A DNA stretch of 11,854 bases from Endomicrobiia bacterium (lineage in GTDB: Bacteria > Elusimicrobiota > Endomicrobiia > PHAN01), in assembly GCA_030018875.1 (NCBI GenBank), contig JASEHK010000032.1, forward strand, positions 1 through 11,854, written 5' to 3'. Within the stretch, counting starts at the first letter, position 1. Every line of letters begins with the position of its first letter. The notes below the pieces were generated by a model. It saw only the letters and a program-made list of their open reading frames with translations, was not told the origin of the DNA and did not search any database. The position numbers were made by a program, and so were the translations under genes. Positions 1 through 7,800 of the stretch are shown in pieces.

Positions 1-1
1 C

Positions 2-709
2 CGCATGGCGGCCGTCCATCTGGACCCGATAGAGAAAAAACCGCTGTACCACTTTTACCCGGGTTCAATGATACTTTCCGTCGGGACGGCCGGATGTAAC
101 TTCAGGTGCTCGCACTGCCAGAACTGGGAGATATCCCGCTCATCTCCGGACGAGGTCGCATCGAGCGAACTTACGCCGCGCGAGGCCCTCGACATGGCCC
201 GCCGGCTCGGTTCCATCGGCGTAGCGTACACTTACAACGAGCCGCTGATAAACTTCGAGTGGGTGCTGGAAACCTCGCGCGTATTCGCCGAAGCGAAGAT
301 GAAAAACGTGCTCGTAACCAACGGCTTTATCGCCGAAACCCCGTGGCGCGAAGCGCTGGAATATATTGACGCGGCCAATATAGATCTTAAAGCCTTCGAC
401 GATGACTTTTACCGCAAAATCTGCGGCGGTCGTCTCGACCCGGTTTTACGGAGCATAGAAATAATGATAAAATCCGGCCGTCACGTCGAGGTGACATGTC
501 TCATTATACCCGGACAAAACGATGACATCGAAAAAATCGAAGAGATGGCCGCGTGGCTCGCTTCCCTCGACAAAAAAACACCTTTTCATCTGAGCCGTTA
601 TTTTCCGAATTACAGAGCGACGGAGCCGCCCACGCCGATTAGCGTTCTTGAAGCCGCGAGGGACGCGGCTCAAAAGCATCTTGATAGAGTATATCTCGGA
701 AATGTGTGA
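2..709 (+). CDS. amrS: AmmeMemoRadiSam system radical SAM enzyme, 5' partial
   Basis: This is the C-terminal part of a radical SAM protein of the AmmeMemoRadiSam type, which usually accompanies AMMECR1 and Memo domain proteins. Its substrate is not established. The reading frame is open through the left edge, so the ATG at 5 is probably internal: homologs begin about 70 residues earlier, and the D-P-I-E-K-K-P-L-Y-H-F stretch that opens here lies inside the family alignment. Counting from that Met, the 4Fe-4S ligands are C31, C35 and C38 (C-N-F-R-C-S-H-C), followed by Q-N-W-E-I-S, typical of this family. Y-T-Y-N-E-P lies near residue 75, V-T-N-G near 104 and a D-L-K-A-F stretch near 127. The protein stops at L-G-N-V. 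Family members normally continue from this point into a short tail with paired C-P-x-C motifs, which is absent here. AMMECR1/Memo partners, if present, would lie upstream of the window. Confidence 0.88.
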   Translation, partial: RMAAVHLDPIEKKPLYHFYPGSMILSVGTAGCNFRCSHCQNWEISRSSPDEVASSELTPREALDMARRLGSIGVAYTYNEPLINFEWVLETSRVFAEAKMKNVLVTNGFIAETPWREALEYIDAANIDLKAFDDDFYRKICGGRLDPVLRSIEIMIKSGRHVEVTCLIIPGQNDDIEKIEEMAAWLASLDKKTPFHLSRYFPNYRATEPPTPISVLEAARDAAQKHLDRVYLGNV

Positions 710-754
710 AAAACCGGGCGCCTTGGGATTCCGACGAAAAAAATAAAATCTTTT

Positions 755-761
755 AGGGAGG
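755..761 (+). promoter_or_regulatory. Strong Shine-Dalgarno for the DUF4321 gene
   Basis: AGGGAGG lies 10 bases upstream of the GTG at 772 and decides the start of this small gene. It is the clearest ribosome binding site in the window; most other genes have weak or no Shine-Dalgarno sequence. Confidence 0.7.
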
Positions 762-771
762 ACGCAATACC

Positions 772-1035
772 GTGAGCAAAAACGTGATTTACTTTGTCAT
801 CGTCATCGTCGTGGGGGCGCTGCTGGGAACGTTCATAGGCGAGTTTCTGGCGATGGTAATGCCGGCGGGAAACGCCAGAGACCTTTTTGCCAAAGGCATC
901 GAGGCGGGGCTTCATCCCGCGCGCCTTGATTTAAGGGTAATCGAACTTACCTTCGGGTGCATATTCAAGTTCAACGTTACGTCCGTGGCGGGGATCGTCG
1001 CCGCCGCCTATATTTTTCGTGGCATCGCGAAATAA
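772..1035 (+). CDS. DUF4321 family small membrane protein
   Basis: This 87-residue protein starts at GTG behind a good ribosome binding site. A first hydrophobic helix spans about residues 5-30 and contains the G-A-L-L-G-T-F-I-G-E stretch typical of DUF4321. A central loop carries K-G-I-E-A-G-L and L-D-L-R-V-I-E-L-T-F-G. A second helix spans about 68-84. The length and the two-helix layout fit the family, whose function is unknown; the protein should sit in the inner membrane. The gene overlaps the next one (maf) by 17 bases in another frame, so the two are probably co-translated. The first helix is partly encoded by a run of GTC-ATC codons. Confidence 0.8.
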   Translation: MSKNVIYFVIVIVVGALLGTFIGEFLAMVMPAGNARDLFAKGIEAGLHPARLDLRVIELTFGCIFKFNVTSVAGIVAAAYIFRGIAK

Positions 1036-1627
1036 TCTCCGACGAGAAATAATTCTGGCGTCGGCCTCGCCCCGCCGTCGGGAAATCCTCAAGATGCTCG
1101 GCATACCACATCGGGTTGTCGTTCCCCGCGTGTCCGAAGCCACCGACGAATCCGACCCGCGCCGTCTCGTAAAAGAGCTCGCCGTCCGCAAGGCCCTCGA
1201 CGTTTCGCGCCGCCTCAAATCCCGCAAACGCCTCGTCATCGCCGCCGATACGGTCGTTTTTTTAAATGGAAGAGTGATAGGAAAACCGCGCTCGTCGCCC
1301 CACGCCGAGAGTATCTTGAGATCTCTTTCCGGCAGCGTCAGCGAAGTTTACACCGGCGTTGCAGTGCTTGATTCCGCGTCCGGAAAAATCCACAGCGGCG
1401 CGGCGTTAAGCGTCGTAACGATGCGCCGTCTCACTCCCGCCGAAATAAAATCCGCGGCGGGCCGCCATCTCGACAAGGCCGGAGCATACGCAGTTCAGGA
1501 GAAAAACGACGCCTTCGTCTCCCAGATAAAGGGGGACTACTACAATGTGGTGGGACTTCCGGTGGGATTATTGCTGAGGATTTTGAAGAGCTTCGGTGTT
1601 GTCGTCAACCCTTCCAAAAAACTTTGA
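1019..1627 (+). CDS. maf: Maf family nucleoside triphosphate pyrophosphatase
   Basis: Maf proteins are cytoplasmic house-cleaning pyrophosphatases that hydrolyse dTTP/UTP or modified nucleotides to the monophosphate plus pyrophosphate, and they are linked to septum control. The 202-residue length is normal. Visible motifs are A-S-A-S-P-R-R (14-20), E40, K58-A59, A-D-T-V (76-79), G-K-P (88-90), K-A-G-A-Y-A-V-Q (153-160) and G-D-Y-Y-N-V-V-G-L-P (172-181). The Q-E-K-N-D following G-A-Y departs from the more usual Q-G. GTG at 1019 is chosen because it gives the normal N-terminus and no later start precedes the S-A-S motif. It has no clear ribosome binding site, which fits translational coupling to the overlapping DUF4321 gene. 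I cannot tell the substrate subfamily from sequence alone. The last 23 bases overlap the 3' end of the convergent SurA-like gene. Confidence 0.93.
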   Translation: MASRNNLRREIILASASPRRREILKMLGIPHRVVVPRVSEATDESDPRRLVKELAVRKALDVSRRLKSRKRLVIAADTVVFLNGRVIGKPRSSPHAESILRSLSGSVSEVYTGVAVLDSASGKIHSGAALSVVTMRRLTPAEIKSAAGRHLDKAGAYAVQEKNDAFVSQIKGDYYNVVGLPVGLLLRILKSFGVVVNPSKKL

Positions 1628-2291
1628 TTTTAACCGTATTGTTCAGTTGTTTCAGATACTCGTTGAATACCGCGTTGACGGTTTCCTGCTTGTATGTCCT
1701 CGCGTAGTCCGTTTTTGCCTTTTCCCATTCTTTCGTCTTGCCGGGATTTTTTTTGATATAGTCCGCGAAGGCCTCGCTTTCCGGAACATAAACCGAAGTC
1801 GAGATGAAGTAGCGCAGTTTCATAAAGGCAATTTGTCTGCGCTGGTATTCGTCGAACTCCCTCGGAGTTATGCGGAATACCCGGCTTACGAAATTATAGT
1901 GAAGCCCGCGGTCGTAAAGCCCTTCCCGCTGGAACGCCGGTATCGCCCTTATGTTCGCGGAGAGTTCCGCGTCGGTGACTTTTATGCCGAAGCGCTCGGC
2001 CTCCTGCCAGAATACCTCGTCTTGAATCAACTCCTGAATAACTTCGCCCTCGGCATTTTTCAGCGCTTCGGAAGTGAGCTCTTTGTTCTGCTGTCTCAAA
2101 GTTTCCAACTGTCTGTTGTAAAGAAAATCGAACTTGCGGCGCGGTATCCGCGCGCCCGCGACTTCGGCCACGTCCGAGCCGGCGCGGTCTCCGAAGATGT
2201 ATCCTCCGAAACCCACGAAGGTGCCTCCGAGGAATATCGCGACTGTGCCGATAAATATGTTTCTCTTGTGTTTGCGAAGCAAGTTCATCAT
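1605..2291 (-). CDS. SurA N-terminal-domain membrane-anchored periplasmic chaperone-like protein
   Basis: This is a 228-residue protein with a basic N-terminus (residues 6-10) and one membrane helix at about 11-34, with the rest probably periplasmic. The region after the anchor, V-A-E-V-A-G-A-R-I-P-R-R-K-F followed by long charged helices, resembles the SurA_N domain found in SurA and PpiD, which bind unfolded outer-membrane and secreted proteins. No parvulin peptidyl-prolyl isomerase domain is present, so only a chaperone or scaffold role is likely. Two adjacent ATG codons (2289-2291 and 2286-2288) could start it, and no Shine-Dalgarno is visible. A perfect TATAAT lies 11 bases upstream. The C-terminus (K-V-F-W-K-G) is encoded in the stretch shared with the end of maf. 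The domain assignment is by pattern and moderately sure. Confidence 0.78.
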   Translation of the reverse strand: MMNLLRKHKRNIFIGTVAIFLGGTFVGFGGYIFGDRAGSDVAEVAGARIPRRKFDFLYNRQLETLRQQNKELTSEALKNAEGEVIQELIQDEVFWQEAERFGIKVTDAELSANIRAIPAFQREGLYDRGLHYNFVSRVFRITPREFDEYQRRQIAFMKLRYFISTSVYVPESEAFADYIKKNPGKTKEWEKAKTDYARTYKQETVNAVFNEYLKQLNNTVKIKVFWKG

Positions 2292-2302
2292 AATGATTAA
2301 AG

Positions 2303-2334
2303 ATTATATCAAAAACATATGTCGCATTGGGCAA
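2303..2334 (-). promoter_or_regulatory. Putative extended -10 promoter of the SurA-like gene
   Basis: On the minus strand, TGATATAAT (2311-2303) is an extended -10 hexamer identical to the one at the tRNA-Val promoter. The best -35 candidate is TTGCCC (2334-2329), but its 20-base spacer is long, so the promoter may rely on the extended -10. Transcription would start near 2296, leaving only about 5 bases before the ATG at 2291. Confidence 0.5.
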
Positions 2335-2340
2335 TTGAGT

Positions 2341-2420
2341 AAAGCGAATAGCGAGGTAGGAAGATAGGAAGTGGGAAGTAGTAAAATACTTCTCGCTTAT
2401 TCGCTATTTGCTGTTCGCTC
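2341..2420. repeat. Degenerate heptamer hairpin repeat, copy 1
   Basis: The left arm is a series of 7-8 base units: AGCGAAT, AGCGAGGT, AGGAAGAT, AGGAAGT, GGGAAGT. The right arm (about 2387-2420) runs in the opposite sense: TACTTC, TCGCTTAT, TCGCTAT, TTGCTGT, TCGCTCC. The centre is a perfect GAAGTA/TACTTC hairpin (2375-2380 with 2387-2392), extendable with G-U pairs to 10 bp (2371-2380 with 2387-2396). GCGAATAGCGA also pairs with the right arm if one T is bulged. A second element of the same style lies at 8412-8531. The right arm supplies the stop codon and last residues of the metallophosphoesterase gene. Confidence 0.6.
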
Positions 2421-3540
2421 CGCTGTTTCCTTTTATGGTAATCGCGACTATTTCCGATTTGGAAAATATCCTCATCGGCGGCCCCCATGTGCCCGTGCCG
2501 CTCGTGGTATATATGTTTGAGACGCCTCGACGGTAAAGCCCGTAAGGATATTTGTATATTAGACGCACCATAATGTCCGCCGGCGGAATCTGTCCCGCGT
2601 GAGTGTGCCCTGAGAGTTGCAAATCCACGCCGGCGTCCGAATGCGCGGCGAAACCCGTCGGCCTATGATAAAGAAGAACCACGAACTTCGAAAAATCAAC
2701 GCCTTTCGCCGCGCCTGCGAAATCCGGACCGCCCGACGCCATTCCGGCGCCTTCATCGTCGTTCATCCCAATAATGGCCACGCTTTTTCCGACGGAAATA
2801 TTTTTGTTGTATAAGATTTTTATTCCCGCCGCCGCGGCGAGAGCTTCGAACTTTTCGAGACCTACGTAGTATTCGTGGTTTCCGGTTATGGCGAATACGC
2901 CGTATTTGGACTCGATGCCGCCGAGTATTTCGCAGAAATTGTTGAAGCCGCGCAGCCGCGCGTCTATGATGTCGCCGGTTATTACCACCGCGTCCGGCCC
3001 CGTCAGATTTATTTTATCTCTGACGGAAGCGAGCCACGCGTCGGTCTTGGCATAATTCAGGTGCAGGTCGGATATCTGAACTATTTTAAAAGATTTTCCG
3101 TCAGAGAGTTTGTCGGTCTCCACGGTAATCTCGCGCATTATCGGAGGACCGGATGCGTTTATCGCCCCGAAAACACCCAGCCCGACGCTCAAAAACACCG
3201 TCGCCGCCGCGGAGTAGTATTTGAATCCGTCCGATTTGAGAAACAATAACACGGCAGCCCGCATCAAGAAAAAGAAAAAGGCCATGGTCAGACAGCCAAT
3301 CCAAAGCCCGCCCGCGATTATGGCGGTTTTAAGGTATATCGCCGCAGGCGTCCTCGAAATGAACTCTCCGGCAATAAACAAAAGCCCCGCCGCGAGAAAT
3401 GAAATCCTTATCGTTCTCGCCGCGCGGGAATTCCTCTTGACGCCGAATCCGGCGACGACGCTCCTGTAAACAAAGTAATGCGTCCCGAGGTATGTCGCCG
3501 ACGCGATAGTCAGAAAAACAACAATATATATCAATGACAT
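2404..3540 (-). CDS. Membrane metallophosphoesterase (calcineurin-like, YkuE/YaeI type)
   Basis: This is a 378-residue protein with about four membrane helices (2-25, 44-60, 68-101, 108-129) followed by a calcineurin-like metallophosphoesterase domain. The metal ligands are all visible: D158-L-H160, G189-D190, G220-N221-H222-E223, H292 and G311-H312-T313-H314. Relatives act on lipid-linked or nucleotide phosphoesters, for example the UDP-diacylglucosamine pyrophosphatase type, but the substrate cannot be read from sequence. The side of the membrane is also uncertain. The ATG at 3540 begins the first helix directly, with no Shine-Dalgarno. A TATCAT hexamer 8 bases upstream implies an almost leaderless mRNA. 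The last residues (about S-G-A-N-S-K) and the TAG stop are encoded by one arm of the 2341-2420 repeat, so the native C-terminus may once have been different. Confidence 0.88.
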   Translation of the reverse strand: MSLIYIVVFLTIASATYLGTHYFVYRSVVAGFGVKRNSRAARTIRISFLAAGLLFIAGEFISRTPAAIYLKTAIIAGGLWIGCLTMAFFFFLMRAAVLLFLKSDGFKYYSAAATVFLSVGLGVFGAINASGPPIMREITVETDKLSDGKSFKIVQISDLHLNYAKTDAWLASVRDKINLTGPDAVVITGDIIDARLRGFNNFCEILGGIESKYGVFAITGNHEYYVGLEKFEALAAAAGIKILYNKNISVGKSVAIIGMNDDEGAGMASGGPDFAGAAKGVDFSKFVVLLYHRPTGFAAHSDAGVDLQLSGHTHAGQIPPADIMVRLIYKYPYGLYRRGVSNIYTTSGTGTWGPPMRIFSKSEIVAITIKGNSGANSK

Positions 3541-3548
3541 AACGCGGT

Positions 3549-3586
3549 ATGATACAAAAATTTTGTCGTTGTGGGAAATTTTTGTA
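3549..3586. promoter_or_regulatory. Divergent control region with a perfect 11-bp inverted repeat
   Basis: TACAAAAATTT (3553-3563) and AAATTTTTGTA (3576-3586) are exact reverse complements separated by 12 bases. They lie between the divergent metallophosphoesterase and flavoenzyme genes. On the minus strand TATCAT (3554-3549) is a good -10 for the metallophosphoesterase and overlaps the left arm. On the plus strand TTGTCG (3563-3568), a 16-base spacer and TAAACT (3585-3590) form a weak promoter candidate. The arrangement fits a dimeric repressor or activator site acting on one or both genes. No regulator gene is adjacent. Confidence 0.4.
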
Positions 3587-3689
3587 AACTACTGACTTGG
3601 CGACGGCCGGTGATATTCGTAAGTATGTTAAAACCGACGGGGCATACTTTTGCGGCGTTTCACTCCTTCAACATCTCATACATACAGCA

Positions 3690-4853
3690 ATGGAAAAAAT
3701 ACCGATAACGATAATAGGCGGGGGCGTGGTGGGACTCGCCATAGCGCGAGAGCTTTCCAGCCGAGGCGTTGCCGGCGTTTATCTCTTCGAAAAAAATCTC
3801 TATCTCGGCGATGAACAGTCGGGACGCAACTCCTGCGTGTTGCACGCCGGCGTCTACTATACGCCCGGTTCTCTGAAAGCCCGCCTCTGTGTGGAAGGCA
3901 ACCCCATGCTTTACGATTTCTGCCGCGCCAACGGGGTGGCTTGCTTCAATACTTCCAAGATAATAGTCGCCGTGGACGAAGCCAAAGACCGAATGCTCGA
4001 CTCGTATCTCAAGCGCTGTGCGGCCAACGGAGTCAGGGGCGTAAAAAAGATATTGTCGTCGGAGATATTGAAGATAGAGCCGAACGTGAGGGCGATGAGC
4101 GCGCTCTATGTGCCCCCCACCGGCGTGCTTGACGTTCCCGAATATGTAAAGGCCCTCGCCCGTCAGGCCGCGGATGCCGGCGCCGGAATAATAAAGGAAA
4201 CCGAGGTCGTGGGAGTGATGAGCGTCTCCGGCGGTTTCGTGGTGAAGACCCGCGACTCTCTCGGCTCCGAGGACGAGTTCCATACCGAGAGCGTAATCAA
4301 TTCGGCGGGACTTTACGCCGATGAAATAGCCGCCATGGTCAACCCCGCGAACTCGTGGCGCGTAGCGCCGCTCAGAGGAGAATATTACAGATACGACTCC
4401 GCCTTGCGCGACGACATAGAGCTTAAAGGCACCTGCGTTTACCAGGTGCAGGAGCCGTATGAGCTCGACGGCAAACTTTACTTCGGCATAGGCATACATC
4501 TTACTCCCACACTCGACATCTCGCCCGACGGCACAAGAAAAATCGGCAGATACGTGTCCGTCGGCCCGACATCCATCCCCGTCGAGAACAAGCACGATTA
4601 CGAATCCGGCCGCAAGGACGCGCGATACTTTTACGACGACGTAAAAAGATTTTTCCCCAATCTGCGCCTTGACGATCTTCAGCCGGACTACGCCGGCAAC
4701 CGCGCCAAACTCAAAGGTTACGACGACTTCGTTATCCGTCGCGACGAAAAATATCCGGACTGCGTTCACTTGGTCGGCATAGACTCTCCCGGCCTGACAT
4801 CGTCTCTGGCGATAGCCCGTTATGTCTCCAAAGAGTTCTTCGGCGGAAAATAA
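3690..4853 (+). CDS. lhgO: L-2-hydroxyglutarate oxidase-type FAD-dependent oxidoreductase
   Basis: This is a 387-residue flavoprotein of the DAO superfamily, most like L-2-hydroxyglutarate dehydrogenase/oxidase (LhgO/YgaF), which converts L-2-hydroxyglutarate to 2-oxoglutarate. The N-terminal Rossmann motif is I-I-G-G-G-V-V-G (8-15), with E34 at the end of the second strand. The family signature follows as S-G-R-N-S-C-V-L-H-A-G-V-Y-Y (44-57), where most relatives have G in place of C49. P-G-S-L-K-A-R-L-C-V-E-G-N comes next. The C-terminal G-I-D-S-P-G-L-T-S-S (363-372) is the usual FAD-closing motif. ATG 3690 is preferred: an in-frame TTG at 3597 would add 31 unlike residues before the Rossmann strand. 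No ribosome binding site is clear at either start. The next gene begins 29 bases after the stop, so the two are probably co-transcribed. Confidence 0.85.
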   Translation: MEKIPITIIGGGVVGLAIARELSSRGVAGVYLFEKNLYLGDEQSGRNSCVLHAGVYYTPGSLKARLCVEGNPMLYDFCRANGVACFNTSKIIVAVDEAKDRMLDSYLKRCAANGVRGVKKILSSEILKIEPNVRAMSALYVPPTGVLDVPEYVKALARQAADAGAGIIKETEVVGVMSVSGGFVVKTRDSLGSEDEFHTESVINSAGLYADEIAAMVNPANSWRVAPLRGEYYRYDSALRDDIELKGTCVYQVQEPYELDGKLYFGIGIHLTPTLDISPDGTRKIGRYVSVGPTSIPVENKHDYESGRKDARYFYDDVKRFFPNLRLDDLQPDYAGNRAKLKGYDDFVIRRDEKYPDCVHLVGIDSPGLTSSLAIARYVSKEFFGGK

Positions 4854-4873
4854 TATCCTAAAAAAGTACAATC

Positions 4874-4877
4874 GGAG
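4874..4877 (+). promoter_or_regulatory. Shine-Dalgarno of the large DHH-like gene
   Basis: GGAG lies 5 bases before the ATG at 4883 and supports that start. The 29-base gap to the upstream flavoenzyme stop shows no terminator. Confidence 0.5.
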
Positions 4878-4882
4878 CCAAT

Positions 4883-7800
4883 ATGAATCAGTCCGCTCTT
4901 AAGAAAAAAATCTTTATTATTCACGGCTTCGGCGTGCGAAACGGCATCGGCTGGGAGGCCGGCGGAGACCTCGACACCGTCTCGTCAAACGTATTTTATA
5001 CGGCATGGGCGCGCAAGGAAATAGAGGATATAAAGGGCTCGCCCGCCGCGCGCGGGACGGACTACGATTACGATTTCGTCAATTATTCCGAAGGCCTCTC
5101 ACACTTGGTCGTACATTCGGGGTGCGATATCTACATTCCGGATTTTCCGATAGACGCCTTGTCGCCGCGGCTTGAATTAATGTACATCCCTGACCCTTCG
5201 GCGGTGCCCCTCATCAGCGAGTTTAACTCCAAGTTATTCGCTCTGAAAATTCTGATATCCAGAAACGCTCTCCACGTTGACGACCGTCTCAAAAAAATAT
5301 TCAATTCGGGGTTTAAGCAGAAAACCAAAGTCCTTGAGCACCCTCAACCTGAGGCGGTCGCCGTGGCCGTCGCATGCGTCGAGATAGTCACGGCATGCGT
5401 CGAACTTTCGTCGGGCGTTTCAAAGAATCCCGACGCCGCGGCGAGTGGATTTCTCGATGAGATTTTAAACAATATCGCCGGCGACGCCTTGCGCTCCGCC
5501 AAGGAATATATACTTCAGATTATGGGCGGTTATGTCAAAGAGGAGCAGATGGACGCGCTGGACAATCCGCGCGACATACTCAAAATTGACGAATCGAACA
5601 CACGCGACTTTTCGGCCAAGGGCCGCGTGAATTACACCGATGATTTTATGATAGTTTCCGTCGAGAGCGTGGCATACGCCGCCAGAAATGCGGCTGAGTC
5701 GCGGTTGCCGCCGTATTCCAAAGACAACGCCGGGAGGCTCGCCGCCGCCGCGACGGAGATAGCGCAGTCGGTGGCCGCGCTTTTCAAGAATGTGAAGAAC
5801 CTTTCCGACGGCTTTCTCGCCCGAAACGCCTCGAATCCTTCGACGGACATTGCGGGCAGAATATCGTCGGCCGCCGCCTCGGCAATGCGGGCCGCCGAAA
5901 GCGCCAAAAATCCGGTCGTATCTTCCGGCGGCGCCGAGGGCAACAAAGAAAACATAACGGTTCTTCTTATGGAGCAGGCCAGCGGACGCACCGTCGAGGG
6001 CGTGAAAATTTCTTTGAAAAGATTGCTTGGCGCGGGGCATTTCCATGATGCTTCCGGCGACACGCGCATCGCCGACGGAAAATCTTCAGCCCACGTAACC
6101 ACCGGACGCGACGGCTCGGCGTCCGTGGTTTACGCAAAGCCGTCGGGCGAAGAGGAATTTCAGATATCGGCCACTTACGACGACGTCAAATATCTGATGA
6201 TTCCCGAGGAGATAATCTCCGCAGCCGATTCCGGCGCCGTCGAGGAAGCCCTTGACGATGAGGACGACGACTCTCGTATAGACAGGGCTATGTCGGTATC
6301 ACTCGCGCTCCTTGAAAAACAATTCAGGTTTCTGGCCGAAAACTCAGTGACGATAGCCAGCATCACCGACCACCATCCTTACACCCCCGTGGTGCACGAC
6401 CTCATATCGAAGATTCAGAAAGAAGGGCTGATAAAAGAGTTCAATGTCCGCGCAGCCCCTCGGGGGCAGGAGGAGCCCGTCGAAAAACAGGTCTGCGGCG
6501 CCAACATTGTCTATGCCGAGCGCCTCGCGTCATCCCCCGCGAAGACCGAAGGTCTCTCAACCTTGAACACAATGGCCAGGATGCAGGACCTTCATATCAA
6601 GATGATGCCGCTGGCGATATCGCTCTCCAAACTCATCGGCTCGAAGTTTTCCAAAATGGAAATGGTTTCCAAACTCGCCGAACTCACCGATAAAAAGTCC
6701 CTCGAAAACATAATGCTGACGACGGGCTGGGACAAGGTCGTGGCCGACTATGAGCGCCGGCTTTCGCTGGTTCTCCCCAGAGCGGAGGCCAACATTATGC
6801 GTCTTACTTTTGCGAAAGACCCGAAGGGTGTCGCGTCCGCGCTCGGGAAGCTCTTTCCGTCGCTGAATAAGAAAAATAAGATAGAGATATTCGCGGCGCT
6901 TTCGGCTTTCTGCGACCCGAGAAAAGGCGAGCCTCAGATAAATGTCGCTTCGGCGATAGGCCACATAGTAGGAGCGCTCAAAAAGAAAACGGACTACTTT
7001 TTTTACTGTTACGGCTCAAACATACTCACCAAGCGCAAAATGTCGAACTCCGACGAGCGCATCAACTTGAGCGTTCTTTCGCAGTCCTTGGGCACCAAGG
7101 CCGACGGCGGACACTCGGGCGCCTCGACCTGTAAACCCGTCTCCAATCCCGCCTTTCCGCGCAAGAGGCTTTCGAACGTAAAGGAATGGAACTTCCCTGA
7201 GTTTCTGTACTATCTCGGCGGAAAAATATCCGAGAGCGTGGGTTTTCCTTTCAAAAACATCGAGCCGGTGGGGTTTGATTTTAGGCCCCGCGTAAGGCAG
7301 AACCTTGAGCGACTGGACGCGACTCTCGTCGAGATGGTCGTAAAATCGGGCTGGATGAGAAAGAAAATATTTTTTGCGAAGATGCCCAAACCCGACTACG
7401 ACAACCGCGATTCCAATCCCTCGCTCATTCAGGCGATGTCCTACCTGCGAGCGAATTACCGCTTCGATTATCTGTTCCTCGCGCAGGGGAGTCTTTCCAA
7501 GATAATATTAGCCAACGTCGGCGACGTTTCGTCGGCGATAGACCTTGTGCCCGTCGCCAAGGCCTTGGGGTGGCAGGAAGATTCCGGCGACCCGCATTTC
7601 GCTGTCGCCACGCCGAGACGCAACAAAAAAATAGGCCGCGAATGGCGCTTCGCCAAAGAGGAGCAGTTCTTTGATTTGGCGGTGTTTCTGTCCGGTTTCG
7701 TCGAGCAAGGATTATCGGACGTATCGCAGAAAAACAAATGGAAGGTTCACTCATTGCTCGCGCCGCGCGCTCCGTCCGTGTCCAAAGAATTTGAACAGTT

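Noticed and set aside
723..749. Possible promoter TTGGGA / TAAAAT before the DUF4321 gene
   Set aside because: The spacer is only 15 bases and the transcript would start at the Shine-Dalgarno itself.
1596..2300. 234-codon plus-strand open frame opposite the SurA-like gene
   Set aside because: The minus-strand product has a membrane anchor and domain resemblance plus a promoter; the plus-strand translation shows none of these.
2341..2420. CRISPR-like array
   Set aside because: Units are 7-8 bases without spacers and are arranged as an inverted hairpin, with no cas genes nearby.
3597..3689. TTG start adding 31 residues to the flavoenzyme
   Set aside because: The family starts a few residues before the Rossmann strand, which ATG 3690 provides.
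3660..4871. 403-codon open frame on the minus strand across the flavoenzyme gene
   Set aside because: It mirrors the coding frame of a clear enzyme, has no recognisable domain, and its length follows from the codon bias of the real gene.
7106..7120. G-H-S next to an N-terminal H-G-F-G in the large protein, read as an alpha/beta hydrolase
   Set aside because: The serine elbow needs G-x-S-x-G, but the sequence is G-H-S-G-A, and D-H-H plus G-G-H fit the DHH scheme better.
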